Below are positions 17,292 to 26,096 of a DNA stretch of 64,000 nucleotides, piece by piece; positions within the stretch are counted from its first letter, which is position 1, and every line of letters starts with the position of its first letter. Position numbers and translations under genes: made by a program. The notes under the pieces were generated by a model. It was not told where the DNA came from and made no database searches. It was given only the letters and a program-made list of their open reading frames with translations. Origin of the DNA: Butyrivibrio proteoclasticus (GTDB lineage Bacteria > Bacillota > Clostridia > Lachnospirales > Lachnospiraceae); assembly GCF_900115735.1 (NCBI RefSeq), contig NZ_FOXO01000019.1, forward strand, positions 1 to 64,000. The letters are read 5' to 3'.

Positions 17292-18218
17292 ATGGATAAA
17301 CTTGCTATTTGTGTGCCAACTTATATGCACAAAGATGTCGTGGAAGAAGTTTTGCTTTATAGTCTAAGTTTCCTAAAAAAGTATGGTGTTGACATCTACT
17401 ATTATGATTCAAGTGGGGATAATGAAGTGAAAGAACTAATAGGACATAAGAATGGGTCCGGGTTCGACAATGTTCACTTCGTATCTGTGCCGACAAGCTA
17501 TCTGTATGGAGATAAGATTGACCTCATCTTTTCAAAAGAGGGGTTGACAAAAGAATACAATTACATTTGGCCCATCAAGGATCGTAGCATTCCAAATGAA
17601 ACAATGCTTAAGGCAGTTTTGGATAGATGTGATGATAAATCAGATGTGATTATTTCACTTGGATTGGGAGACATTTATGATGGCGACAGATTTGATTTGA
17701 GGAGTCCAGAGAATCTATATAAGCTATTTTCAAAGCAGATAACTTCTCTTGAGACAGTGATTTATAATACCAGAACAATGCTTGAAGATTATCGGTTTGG
17801 TGGGAGCAATAACTGCTCTAAGGCTCAAAATGATTTTTGGCATTATTGGTTTTTGTTTGATAAATTAGCCCAAATTGATAATCCTAAAATTGCACTTGTA
17901 AGTAAAAAAGGTGCATACAATATGGTGAGTTCAGTTCAGACTGCCAACAATTGGAGAAAACGTATATTTGAAGTTTGGATAGATGAATTTATTGAAGTCA
18001 ATTATTTATTACCGGATATTTATTCTCCATACAAAACTCAGGCTATCAAAGAAACAGTTTCGATTGGAGAACTTTTGGGAGAAGAAAGGACATTTATAGA
18101 ATTGTACAAAGAAGGCATCTTAACAAAAGAGGTGTATGAAAAATATAGAGACTTCTGGGAATTTGTAACATGTGTTCCTTCGGATACTATCAGGCGTATT
18201 GCTTATGGAGAGGTGTAA
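17292..18218 (+). CDS. Family 2-like glycosyltransferase
   Basis: The 308-residue protein opens MDKLAICVPTYMHKDVVEEV, a GT-A start with the usual CVPTY strand, then DIYYYDSSGDNEV and YIWPIKDRSIPN, where the D-x-x-(I/S) segment could hold the nucleotide sugar. The classic DXD is not clear, so this is a divergent GT2 relative. AAAGGAAA precedes the ATG. It probably forms a two-gene unit with 16317. Confidence 0.7.
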   Translation: MDKLAICVPTYMHKDVVEEVLLYSLSFLKKYGVDIYYYDSSGDNEVKELIGHKNGSGFDNVHFVSVPTSYLYGDKIDLIFSKEGLTKEYNYIWPIKDRSIPNETMLKAVLDRCDDKSDVIISLGLGDIYDGDRFDLRSPENLYKLFSKQITSLETVIYNTRTMLEDYRFGGSNNCSKAQNDFWHYWFLFDKLAQIDNPKIALVSKKGAYNMVSSVQTANNWRKRIFEVWIDEFIEVNYLLPDIYSPYKTQAIKETVSIGELLGEERTFIELYKEGILTKEVYEKYRDFWEFVTCVPSDTIRRIAYGEV

Positions 18219-18261
18219 AAGATACTATCAATTTGACTATGAAGGTTTGTAAGGCTTCGGA

Positions 18262-18395
18262 TTATGAGAATTTTTTAGTTTTGCATATGTCGGAGGTAGC
18301 AGATATGATGTTAGCTGAAGATCAAGAAATTAATGCTTTAGAACTTGTAGGAAATGCAAGAGAAAAAAGGGCATAGAGAAAGGAATAGAGAAGGA
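18262..18395 (+). pseudogene. Short Rpn-family remnant supplying the next gene's ribosome site
   Basis: The stretch reads ENFLVLHMSEVADMML then AEDQEINALELVGNAREK, identical in protein terms to the intact Rpn gene at 26481. It then loses one G (aaaaaaggg against aaaaaagggg in the 15511 copy) and shifts frame to a stop. The remaining GGAATAGAGAAGG, part of the GIEKG-coding repeat, lies 5 bp before the ATG at 18400 and is the only ribosome-site-like sequence for that gene. Confidence 0.65.
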
Positions 18396-18399
18396 AAAT

Positions 18400-19551
18400 A
18401 TGTCTTCTGAATTACCAATATTAGTATTTAAAGGTGATAGTTCGCTTTGTTATGGAATACTTACTTCTTTTAGTGAACAATTGCGAGATGCCCTAATTTC
18501 ACTTGGCGAAGATGTAATATATGTAGATCCTGCAAAAGCTTCTATAGATGAGCTGATAGGAAAAAAATATAAGGCTATCATCGCTTTTATGGAGAACACT
18601 TTTTACAGTGTTCTTGATGATGGAAGCTTTTTATTTGATTCTTTTTACGGACCGAAGTTCAACTATTGGACTGATTATCCTGCGTTCTATTACAGATATG
18701 TTCAAAAAGTTCCAAAGGATTATTACATTCTGACACAGGATAGAAATTATGTTAATTTTATAAACAGATACTATAGGAATTTGAAAGCTTTTTTTCTTCC
18801 GCCGGGAGGCAGAAAAGCTGATAGGATTATACCATTTAATGCTAGAGAGTATGATCTGTCATTTGCTGGTTCATTCCTTAATTGGGAGGACTGCGTCAAA
18901 GGCTTTAATTCGGATGATGAAACCACAAAAATAATAGTGGATAACTATCTGGAATTTTTGGTTACAGAACCGGATTACACAACAGAAGAAGCTTTCAGAA
19001 TAGTTCTTGAAAGGCTTGGGGCGCATCTATCAGATGATCAGTTTGTGCAGGAATTGTCCAAAGTGCACAGACTTGCCGACAGAGGTGCCGCAAGGTTATA
19101 TCGTCAGGAAATAATTCAAACCATATTAAACAGTGGGATAACACTTGACGTATTTGGTGATAGTTGGAAAAATTCGCCTTTTGCAGACAATGAGTATTTA
19201 CGGATTCATCCGGAGGTTTCTGCGGGTAGTGTTAGTTCCATATATGAAAACTCCAAAATGAGTCTTAATATCATGACCTGGCACAAAGATAGTATCACTG
19301 AGAGGGTGCTTGATGCCATGATGGCAGGAAGTATAGCTATTTCAGATTATACCCCTGCGCTGGATGAAAGTTTTGAGAATAGTAATGAAATTCTATTGTT
19401 TTCATTAAAAAATATTAACATGGTGCCTGATATAATTCAGAATAATATAGATAATGCGCTTGTGGCGCAAAATGGATGTAAGAAGGCTATGGAACAATAC
19501 TCTTGGGATGGCTTTGCAAAACGATTTTTATATATACTTAATAATCTTTAG
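18400..19551 (+). CDS. CgeB-like glycosyltransferase (GT-B fold)
   Basis: The 383-residue protein starts MSSELPILVFKGDSSLCYGI. It has 'FNYWTDYPAFYY' in the N-terminal half, 'DLSFAGSFLNW' before the linker, and the C-terminal donor-side segment 'ENSKMSLNIMTWHKDSITERVLDAMMAGSIAISDYTP', where E280-like R-V-L-D-A-M corresponds to the conserved R..D-x-M-x-x-G of CgeB proteins. It ends 'EQYSWDGFAKRFL'. It is a cytoplasmic glycosyltransferase with unknown substrate. Its ribosome site comes from an upstream Rpn fragment, so expression may have changed after that insertion. Confidence 0.8.
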   Translation: MSSELPILVFKGDSSLCYGILTSFSEQLRDALISLGEDVIYVDPAKASIDELIGKKYKAIIAFMENTFYSVLDDGSFLFDSFYGPKFNYWTDYPAFYYRYVQKVPKDYYILTQDRNYVNFINRYYRNLKAFFLPPGGRKADRIIPFNAREYDLSFAGSFLNWEDCVKGFNSDDETTKIIVDNYLEFLVTEPDYTTEEAFRIVLERLGAHLSDDQFVQELSKVHRLADRGAARLYRQEIIQTILNSGITLDVFGDSWKNSPFADNEYLRIHPEVSAGSVSSIYENSKMSLNIMTWHKDSITERVLDAMMAGSIAISDYTPALDESFENSNEILLFSLKNINMVPDIIQNNIDNALVAQNGCKKAMEQYSWDGFAKRFLYILNNL

Positions 19552-19558
19552 AAAGAAG

Positions 19559-19593
19559 TATTTATGGCATACTAAGTGGAGTAGAATTAAACT
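19559..19593. repeat. 35-bp direct repeat, left copy
   Basis: TATTTATGGCATACTAAGTG and the following 15 bases recur exactly at 24431-24465. The two copies enclose the IS1634-type element, the XRE/ImmA/PIN operon and an Rpn fragment (about 4.9 kb). Confidence 0.8.
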
Positions 19594-19611
19594 CCCATCT
19601 TTGACAGTCTA

Positions 19612-19651
19612 AATGCGAGGAACCGCAGTAATTATGCGGAAACCTCGCATT
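19612..19651. terminator. Strong hairpin inside the left end of the IS
   Basis: AATGCGAGG (19612-19620) pairs with CCTCGCATT (19643-19651), with an inner CCGCA/TGCGG pairing, then AGTTTT. It lies after the transposase stop and can end transposase transcription or block transcription entering the IS from the glycosyltransferase gene. Confidence 0.6.
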
Positions 19652-19682
19652 AGTTTTAGGGTAAAAGTGTAGCTATATATTA

Positions 19683-21455
19683 TTACTTTTTCTTGGATTC
19701 ACGGATGACTTTCTTCATGCTCAGGTCAGTCAGAATCTCATAGTCTGTGCGAAATCCAGCGGTCTCATGAAGCGCATCTGTCAGGTCTGTTCTTGTGTAT
19801 GATGGGATATATCCGCGTTTTTCTCCAGGACGGTACATGTTCATGTCCCTGAGGGTGTGGACTATATCTTCGCAGGTATATTGTTTGCCCAATCTTTTTT
19901 CAAGCAGTCTGTATATGAAGAGTGATATAAAGCAGGTCAGGAAATGTGCTTTTATCCTGTTTTCCCGTTGAAGGTAAACGGGTCTTGCCTTGAACTCGGT
20001 TTTCATTATCCGGAAGCATTCTTCTATTTCCCAGCGTTTCTTATTGATGTGTATCACTTCAGCAACATTCATGTCATCAAGATTGGTACAAACTGCGTAG
20101 AATCCATCATATTTTTCTTCTTCAGCTATGATGTCTGTCTTGAGATATGGAACTTCTTTTGTACATGCCTCGCCATCTTCAGTCATGACTTCCTTTCCGA
20201 TAAATCTGTGTGGATCATTCTGATTCTTGGGACGCTGTTTATATTTTCCGCTGTTGATAATAGCTGTTGCCCTGTCTACTTGCCCCTGCCTGATCTTACG
20301 CTGATAGATTTTGTATTTGGGAGAGTAGGAGACTATAAGGTGCTGCTCTAGAGGCTTTGCCCCCTGTCTTATTTTTCTTCCTGAAAGATCTTCTTTTATC
20401 CATCTGTCTTTGTAGAAAATCTTATCGTAGAACTCAGACTCATCAATCTCTTCGATGTTGTAAATAGTAGCGTCTCCAATGATGTGCCAACCGGAAGGGT
20501 CAAGAGCAAACTCCTTGAGGTGTTCAGGAAGCTGCTTGACAGACTGTGTTGTAATAAAGCTTCTCAGGCGCTCACCGTTGATGGATTTGTCATTGAATTT
20601 TCGATTGCTTTTGGAGGACAGTCCAGCATCTGTGCAAACAATGATCTGATCAAGTCCATAGTCCTTAAGAATCTTCTTTTCAAGAGGCTTTAGAGTAGGT
20701 TGCTCATTCTTATTTCCGGGATATATGTCAAATGCAAGAGGAATTCCATCATAATCCATAAACAGTCCCATTCCGACGATTGGCAGTGGCTGATGCTGCT
20801 TGGATTTGCCATATTTCCTTAAATCGTCAGCTTCTTCCAGCTCAAAGAAATAGTTTGTGCAGTCGTAATACAGTACGTCACTTCTGCGTTCTAATACTTT
20901 CTGGCTGTTCTTGTAGAGCTCAGCCTGTATAAAGTCGTTCTCCTCGGCGAGGATGGAAAGAGCACGGTAAATATCATGAAGTTCAAATGATGGCTGTTCA
21001 ATGAATGATGCTGCAAGCTTGTTGGATGACAGCTTTGATGACGGGAAGATCACTCTTGCGTATACAAGTTTGGAAAGTATGTCGTTTAGATCATACTCAA
21101 AAAGGTGACGAGAAGATATCTTACTGCAAATCTTATCAAGGCCCAGGCTGTAGTAGATGTCCTGGAGGAAGAGATATCCGCAGTTGAATGTTTTCTGCTC
21201 GTTCTTTTTGATGAGTTTGGAAGGTGCATAGCTGAGGATTATTTCCTTCTGTTCTTCATACTCCTTGCGGTTTAGTTCGTTGACGTATTCCTGTGCCCAG
21301 GCGTAAGGATCCTGCCCTTTGGCTTTTGCCTTTACTTCATCAAGGTTGCCAAGCTTTTCTACGGTAACAGTTGTGACAGAGCCGTTTGACTTTCGGATAG
21401 TTTTCTGAACATAGAATGATGCAGAGTTTTTGGATTTGCTTACTGTTAGTTTCAT
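19683..21455 (-). CDS. IS1634-family transposase (IS4 superfamily)
   Basis: A 590-residue DDE transposase. It starts MKLTVSKSKNSASFYVQK; the ATG at 21455 has GGAGG 8 bp upstream, and an earlier in-frame TTG overlaps that site. Motifs are YYDCTNYFFE (first Asp), IVCTDAGLSSK (second Asp) and the signature KKRWEIEECFRIMKTEF (third acidic residue with the Y/W-x-x-E-x-x-F pattern). The reading frame is uninterrupted and the ends are paired, so the element could be active. Confidence 0.93.
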   Translation of the reverse strand: MKLTVSKSKNSASFYVQKTIRKSNGSVTTVTVEKLGNLDEVKAKAKGQDPYAWAQEYVNELNRKEYEEQKEIILSYAPSKLIKKNEQKTFNCGYLFLQDIYYSLGLDKICSKISSRHLFEYDLNDILSKLVYARVIFPSSKLSSNKLAASFIEQPSFELHDIYRALSILAEENDFIQAELYKNSQKVLERRSDVLYYDCTNYFFELEEADDLRKYGKSKQHQPLPIVGMGLFMDYDGIPLAFDIYPGNKNEQPTLKPLEKKILKDYGLDQIIVCTDAGLSSKSNRKFNDKSINGERLRSFITTQSVKQLPEHLKEFALDPSGWHIIGDATIYNIEEIDESEFYDKIFYKDRWIKEDLSGRKIRQGAKPLEQHLIVSYSPKYKIYQRKIRQGQVDRATAIINSGKYKQRPKNQNDPHRFIGKEVMTEDGEACTKEVPYLKTDIIAEEEKYDGFYAVCTNLDDMNVAEVIHINKKRWEIEECFRIMKTEFKARPVYLQRENRIKAHFLTCFISLFIYRLLEKRLGKQYTCEDIVHTLRDMNMYRPGEKRGYIPSYTRTDLTDALHETAGFRTDYEILTDLSMKKVIRESKKK

Positions 21456-21607
21456 ACTAATATCCTCCAACCCTTATTATATCATATATGGCTACATATA
21501 GCTACATATAAAGTGACAAAATTTGACAAAAAATAAGACTGAAATATCAGTCTTTATGCGGGCTTGGGGGTATTATGAACTAAGATTTATGAGGCTGGAC
21601 TGTCAAA

Positions 21608-21863
21608 CTTTCGGAATGATTCATAGTCGGTAATCTCCTATGAAATTATTGTAACATTATTAACGAAATTAAACATATTTAAAGAATAGAACTATATTCG
21701 CTCAATTAGAGACGTAATACCACAATGAAGTGCAGAAGAGAAAAGAAAGGTGTAGAAAAAATAGAAAATCATAAAATATGAGATAAAAGGCTTGAACTAT
21801 GATGTAAAATAGTGTATGCAATAGGATATTGCAGTATGATGTCTTAAAATATAAGATTATGTA
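21608..21863. other. A+T-rich intergenic stretch
   Basis: Between the IS right end and the promoter of the XRE operon. Several short stop-rich frames only; no coding sequence, RNA gene or clear hairpin is visible. Confidence 0.5.
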
Positions 21864-21892
21864 TTAAAATTCTTTGGCTAATATTGTATAAT
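21864..21892 (+). promoter_or_regulatory. Likely promoter of the XRE/ImmA/PIN operon
   Basis: A perfect -10 TATAAT (21887-21892) sits 17 bp after TTAAAA, and 28 bp before the XRE start codon. The operon could be autoregulated here by the XRE protein, but no operator is obvious. Confidence 0.5.
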
Positions 21893-21919
21893 ATAGAAAA
21901 ACGGAAAGGAAGTAGGCAA

Positions 21920-22285
21920 ATGACTTTATTTATTGAAAATTACAATTCATATATAGACTACTATAAAATAAAGCAAGTATATATTAGCAAGATGAGTGGA
22001 ATTGATAAAAATAAGCTTTCAAGAATCTTAAAAGGTGCGCAGGACGAAACGGGAGCTGATATGGAAAAAATGGCCGGCGCACTTGGCAAAGGAATAGATT
22101 TTTTTGTGTCAAATGATTTTTCTATTCCTGAAGCGAGTAGCCGTACATTTGATAGTGTTGCATTTTACGCAGGTGAACCTACTGACCATCAGAAGGATAT
22201 CGCGGAGAATTTGATAGAGATGATGGATAATATTGACCAGGTTCTCGGTGCAAAAAGCAGATTTATTGATATTGCAGGTATTTGA
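21920..22285 (+). CDS. XRE-like DNA-binding protein, likely antitoxin or regulator
   Basis: The 121-residue protein starts MTLFIENYNSYIDYYKIK. Residues about 18-60 (VYISKMSGIDKNKLSRILKG) form a helix-turn-helix of the Cro/XRE type. The ATG at 21920 has AGGAAGTAGG before it. It is first in a three-gene unit: the stop is 3 bp from the ImmA/IrrE gene. An XRE protein with a COG2856 metalloprotease is an established pairing, in which the protease cleaves or controls the regulator. I infer that it represses the operon and neutralises its products. Confidence 0.75.
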   Translation: MTLFIENYNSYIDYYKIKQVYISKMSGIDKNKLSRILKGAQDETGADMEKMAGALGKGIDFFVSNDFSIPEASSRTFDSVAFYAGEPTDHQKDIAENLIEMMDNIDQVLGAKSRFIDIAGI

Positions 22286-22288
22286 TAT

Positions 22289-23089
22289 ATGGATATTAAA
22301 AAGTTTAGGAAGATTATTAAGTTTAGTACAGAAAATAGCGCTGATGTGAGCGTAAAAGTCAGGAAGTTCAGAACACTTGCAGGGATAGAGAATGACGCTG
22401 ATGTTTTAGATATTTTTCAAATAGCAAGACCTGTATTGTGGAGAGCAGGGTATCAATTGTTTGAGATACCGCTTGTAGATAATGAGATTGGCGCACTCTG
22501 CTATAAGAAAAGTAAACAGGGCTATGTTGTCATCAACTCATCTCTACCAAGAGTTAATATCAATTTTGCACTTGCCCATGAATTGTATCATGTGCTGTTT
22601 CTTAGTGAAGAATATGTTACTGCATTGGACTTTACTGAAGAGTACTATGAGTCAGAAGAAGAGTTTGCTGCAAATCTGTTTGCCGGGATTTTACTTATGC
22701 CTGAACTAAACTTTACCAAGATGTTTAGAATGTTTATGCAGGAGTCAGATCAGAATATCAATGATGCCATATATAAACTAATGGCATATTATAAAGTGCC
22801 ATATATGGCTGCTTTAATAAGATGTTATGAATTAGGATTGTGTAAGGCAAATACGATAGATACGGCTAAACTCAGTATATCAAGACAAGTATTAAAAATA
22901 GAGCTAATGAGATTATGGCTTGATGAGACAATTATTGATAGTCCTCTCAGGGACGATAGTGAGCGTATTATACAGATGGTAAAAGATCTTGGTGAAAAAT
23001 ACGTTGAAGATGAGTTCCTTGATCAAAGAACACTTGATAAAAATCTTGCGAATATTAAAAAGCTAAGCTGTATGGTCAAGGGGGAATAA
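22289..23089 (+). CDS. ImmA/IrrE family metalloendopeptidase (COG2856)
   Basis: The 266-residue protein carries the zinc site HELYH at residues 97-101 within ALAHELYHVLF, and EEEFAANLFAG downstream supplies the third ligand. This is the ImmA/IrrE signature; such proteases act on XRE-type repressors. The 90 residues before the motif and the roughly 110-residue helical C-terminus are not recognised. It lies 3 bp after the XRE gene and 2 bp before the PIN-like gene, so the three are translated together. Confidence 0.85.
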   Translation: MDIKKFRKIIKFSTENSADVSVKVRKFRTLAGIENDADVLDIFQIARPVLWRAGYQLFEIPLVDNEIGALCYKKSKQGYVVINSSLPRVNINFALAHELYHVLFLSEEYVTALDFTEEYYESEEEFAANLFAGILLMPELNFTKMFRMFMQESDQNINDAIYKLMAYYKVPYMAALIRCYELGLCKANTIDTAKLSISRQVLKIELMRLWLDETIIDSPLRDDSERIIQMVKDLGEKYVEDEFLDQRTLDKNLANIKKLSCMVKGE

Positions 23090-23091
23090 AG

Positions 23092-24030
23092 ATGCCTACG
23101 GCGTATTTTAAAGAGCCAAAAAACTGGGGTGAAATAGAAAACTTTGCGAATATTGATATTGGATTGATTAAACATGATTTTTGGTTATATGAAAAAATAT
23201 TTTTTTATGATACATGTTCATTTAGATATCATGCTAATCTGTCAGATGATACAGTGAGGATATTGTTGGATTATTTTAAGAGTTGTAATGCTATTGTGGT
23301 AATAACCAGGGTAATACTGATGGAATTGTCATCTATAAGCGGTTTACTAGAAATGAATTACATTAATTATTTGAGACAAATTACAAATAATGGAATACCT
23401 GTTCATATACTAAATGAAGAAGATATATATGACATGATGTCAGAATGTTTTGCTTCTGCAAGTGCAATTAATAGCTATTTGTCATGGGCTGTAAGATATG
23501 TAAAGATGCCGGTAAGTACGATTACAACAGTGCTTATGAGAGATAAGTTCTTACAACAGGCTTTGATCAAAGGTACGGATCAGGATTCGACAGCTATATA
23601 CAAATGCTTTTTTGCCACGTTGCGTGATAATAAAGAGAGTGGTGATAACCTTGGAGAGGAAATACTAGCCATTTGTATGCATCTTTTATCACATATTCCG
23701 GGAATTCAAGATGGGAAGCTAAACGTTATAACAGATGATAAAGGTGGAGCAGGTAAAATAGCATCTTTGATGAAAAAGACCAAATCTCACTATACGGGTT
23801 CTAGAATAATCGTATATAGCACCCCGAAACTTATACAAACCATGTATAAGTCAGGAATTAAGATGGATGAGAAATGTATAGTATCAATCCTATCAACTAT
23901 CTCTACAAAACAGTTAAAAATAGTTGGGACTACAGAATATGATCTTGAAGTAGATGATTGTATAAGCGTAGATTCAAGAGAACTTGCGAAGTGGATAATG
24001 GAGCCCAATAAGATAAACATACTGTTTTAA
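23092..24030 (+). CDS. PIN-like nuclease protein, third gene of the XRE/ImmA operon
   Basis: A 312-residue protein with the acidic residues of a PIN domain in order: D40 in FFYDTCSF, E78 in ITRVILMELSS, E189/E190 in NLGEEILAI, and D215/D216 in NVITDDKGG. PIN domains are RNases and common toxins (VapC), but this protein is more than twice VapC length, with a large insert (about 90-180) and a C-terminal extension. Direct coupling to an XRE protein and an ImmA/IrrE protease suggests a regulated RNA-cleaving toxin or defence effector. The domain call is by eye. Confidence 0.55.
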   Translation: MPTAYFKEPKNWGEIENFANIDIGLIKHDFWLYEKIFFYDTCSFRYHANLSDDTVRILLDYFKSCNAIVVITRVILMELSSISGLLEMNYINYLRQITNNGIPVHILNEEDIYDMMSECFASASAINSYLSWAVRYVKMPVSTITTVLMRDKFLQQALIKGTDQDSTAIYKCFFATLRDNKESGDNLGEEILAICMHLLSHIPGIQDGKLNVITDDKGGAGKIASLMKKTKSHYTGSRIIVYSTPKLIQTMYKSGIKMDEKCIVSILSTISTKQLKIVGTTEYDLEVDDCISVDSRELAKWIMEPNKINILF

Positions 24031-24071
24031 GCATAACACTATATTCACGATGGTGTAGCCAATGCACGGTT

Positions 24072-24246
24072 TAAAGGAGTATTCGTGGTTAATTGACAGA
24101 ATTAGAAAATATAATGCTGAACTTGGAATAGAGAAAGGAAGATGGTATTTCTACTGACATAATAAAAAGAAAATTGTGTAAAAGATTTGAAATCTCAGAA
24201 GAAAAGGCAAATGAGTATATAGATAAAGTGCTCAGTAAAACGGAAT
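24072..24246 (+). pseudogene. Internally deleted Rpn-family remnant
   Basis: LKEYSWLIDRIRKYNAELGIEK joins directly to the end of an AFIEDKLEDGIS-type tail in another frame (the DNA reads gaaaggaagatggtatttct). About 250 bp present in the 15511 copy are missing. The junction falls in the GIEKG-coding repeat (ggaatagagaaagga), pointing to recombination within it. Confidence 0.65.
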
Positions 24247-24430
24247 AATAATGATAATGACTCCCAATGTAAGGTGTGAAATCTCATGTTGGGAGTTTTT
24301 GTTTGCAAATTGTTGACATTACATGGTGCCAATGTTGCGATATCTTAGTAATTAGTGCGTGCTCAATAATTAATAACCACTGATATTCACTGACTATGCG
24401 GGCAATTCGTGAGATAATAGATGCAAGAAA
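24146..24430. repeat. About 285-bp duplicated segment, copy 1
   Basis: Nearly identical to 27948-28236. It comprises the end of the Rpn tail, the terminator repeat and about 130 bp ending in 'gagataatagatgcaag'. In the right half a frame reads MRAIREIIDARN and runs on through the 35-bp repeat as IYGILSGVELNFFLNHV, possibly the end of a lost gene. Confidence 0.75.
24260..24302 (+). terminator. Terminator, repeat copy 2
   Basis: ACTCCCAA (24260-24267) pairs with TTGGGAGT (24289-24296), followed by TTTTT. It is the same element as at 16027. Confidence 0.7.
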
Positions 24431-24465
24431 TATTTATGGCATACTAAGTGGAGTAGAATTAAACT
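24431..24465. repeat. 35-bp direct repeat, right copy
   Basis: Identical to 19559-19593. It lies 57 bp before the second AAA-ATPase gene. Confidence 0.8.
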
Positions 24466-24521
24466 TTTTCTTGAATCATGTTAGAATAAAACAAACTACA
24501 CTTTGAGAAGGTATAAACAGT

Positions 24522-26096
24522 ATGGGAATTTATTTAAACCCAAATAATGAAAATTTTAGAATGACTCTGGCAACCGGCGAATATGTTGATAAAACAGGGA
24601 TGCTTTCTGTAACTAACAAATTTATTGATAAAGCAAATAACTATGTTTGTGTGTCAAGGCCACGGAGATTTGGGAAAACCATTGCCGGGAATATGATGGT
24701 AGCCTATTATTCTAAAGGGTGTGATTCGAGGGAATTATTTGATGATTTAGAGATTTCCAGTAGTTATGACTACTTAGAAAAGCTAAATAAGTATAATGTT
24801 ATACAGATTGATATGAACAGTGAGTATCAAAACACTGAAGATAAAGAAAAACTAATTAAAATACTTTCGGCAAAAATAAATAGAGAGTTAAAAAACGAAT
24901 TTTCTCAATCAGGGATAGATGATGATGAATCATTAGGAAATGCAATATTGAAAGTCTATTCTACTACCGGAGAGAAATTTATTATCATCATGGATGAATA
25001 CGATGTGCTTGTAAGAGAACAGGTATCTGAGAGACTCTTTAACACTTATCTGGGTTTTTTGAATGGGCTTTTCAAGAGCAATACTCTTCGCCCGGCGATT
25101 GCGCTTGCTTATCTTACCGGTATATTACCAATTGTAAGGGATAAAGTTCAATCTAAATTGAATAACTTTAAAGAATATACTTTCCTCGATTCAAAGGAAT
25201 TTACTGAGTATGTAGGATTTACTGAAAAAGAAGTAAGAGCATTGTGTGATAAGCATAAAATGGATTTTGATGAATGTAGAAACTGGTATGACGGATATCA
25301 TCAGAATGGATATGAAATCTACAACCCGGAATCGGTTGTATGCTGTATGCATGACAGAAAGTTTGAGGGGTATTGGGGAAAAACTTCTTCATATCAGGTG
25401 ATTTCAGATAGAATTGCTCAGAATTTTGCCGGGACAAAAGAGGCTGTTATCAGCATGCTTGCTGGTGAAGATGTTGATGTTAATGTTACCAGATATATGA
25501 ATACCATGGATTCTTTTCATTCGAGAAATGATATTTTCACATATCTTATACATCTTGGGTATCTTTCTTATGATTACAATGAGAAGACATGTCGTATTCC
25601 AAATGGAGAGGTCAGACAAGAGTGGTTGAATGCGATTGAAACTGCAGATGGATATTCTACCACAAACCAAATAATAAGTGCTTCGAAACAATTGTTGGAT
25701 GATACATTGCGAGGTGATGAAGAGGCGGTAGCCAAGGCACTTGATCTGAGCCATATACATGTGACTTCAAATCGTAGCTATAATAATGAAGATTCCTTGC
25801 AAAGCGCAATTTATTTAGCGTACATATACGCTTTGAACAAATATACTGTAGTGAAAGAAATGACCACAGGAAAAGGATTTGCGGATGTAGTTTACATTCC
25901 ATATGTGCCGGATATTCCAGCTTTGATAATAGAATTGAAAAAGAATAAAACAGTTGAAAGCGCTATAGAACAGATAAAACAAAAACAATATTTTGACAGC
26001 TTATCTATGTACTATGGAAATATCCTCTTTGTAGGAATTAACTACGATGATAATACCAAAATCCATACCTGTAAAATTGAGGAGTACTATAAATAA
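24522..26096 (+). CDS. DUF1703-type AAA-ATPase with PD-(D/E)XK nuclease end
   Basis: A 524-residue protein, co-linear with and close to the gene at 13813. It has MGIYLNPNNENF, YVDKTGML, the Walker A variant SRPRRFGKT, the Walker B region IIMDEYDVLV, and the nuclease end GKGFADVVY and LIIELKKNK. All key residues are present. Ribosome site AGAAGG. The pair brackets the accessory island, and both lie next to Rpn-family fragments. Role unknown. Confidence 0.88.
   Translation: MGIYLNPNNENFRMTLATGEYVDKTGMLSVTNKFIDKANNYVCVSRPRRFGKTIAGNMMVAYYSKGCDSRELFDDLEISSSYDYLEKLNKYNVIQIDMNSEYQNTEDKEKLIKILSAKINRELKNEFSQSGIDDDESLGNAILKVYSTTGEKFIIIMDEYDVLVREQVSERLFNTYLGFLNGLFKSNTLRPAIALAYLTGILPIVRDKVQSKLNNFKEYTFLDSKEFTEYVGFTEKEVRALCDKHKMDFDECRNWYDGYHQNGYEIYNPESVVCCMHDRKFEGYWGKTSSYQVISDRIAQNFAGTKEAVISMLAGEDVDVNVTRYMNTMDSFHSRNDIFTYLIHLGYLSYDYNEKTCRIPNGEVRQEWLNAIETADGYSTTNQIISASKQLLDDTLRGDEEAVAKALDLSHIHVTSNRSYNNEDSLQSAIYLAYIYALNKYTVVKEMTTGKGFADVVYIPYVPDIPALIIELKKNKTVESAIEQIKQKQYFDSLSMYYGNILFVGINYDDNTKIHTCKIEEYYK

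Larger units (their letters stand above)
19600..21607. mobile_element. IS1634-type insertion sequence
   Basis: The element is bounded by TTTGACAGTC at 19600-19609 and its reverse complement GACTGTCAAA at 21598-21607, with one transposase gene inside. No clear target duplication is seen outside the tips (CCCATC against CTTTCG), so one flank may have been rearranged after insertion. A strong 40-nt hairpin lies just inside the left end. Confidence 0.8.
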
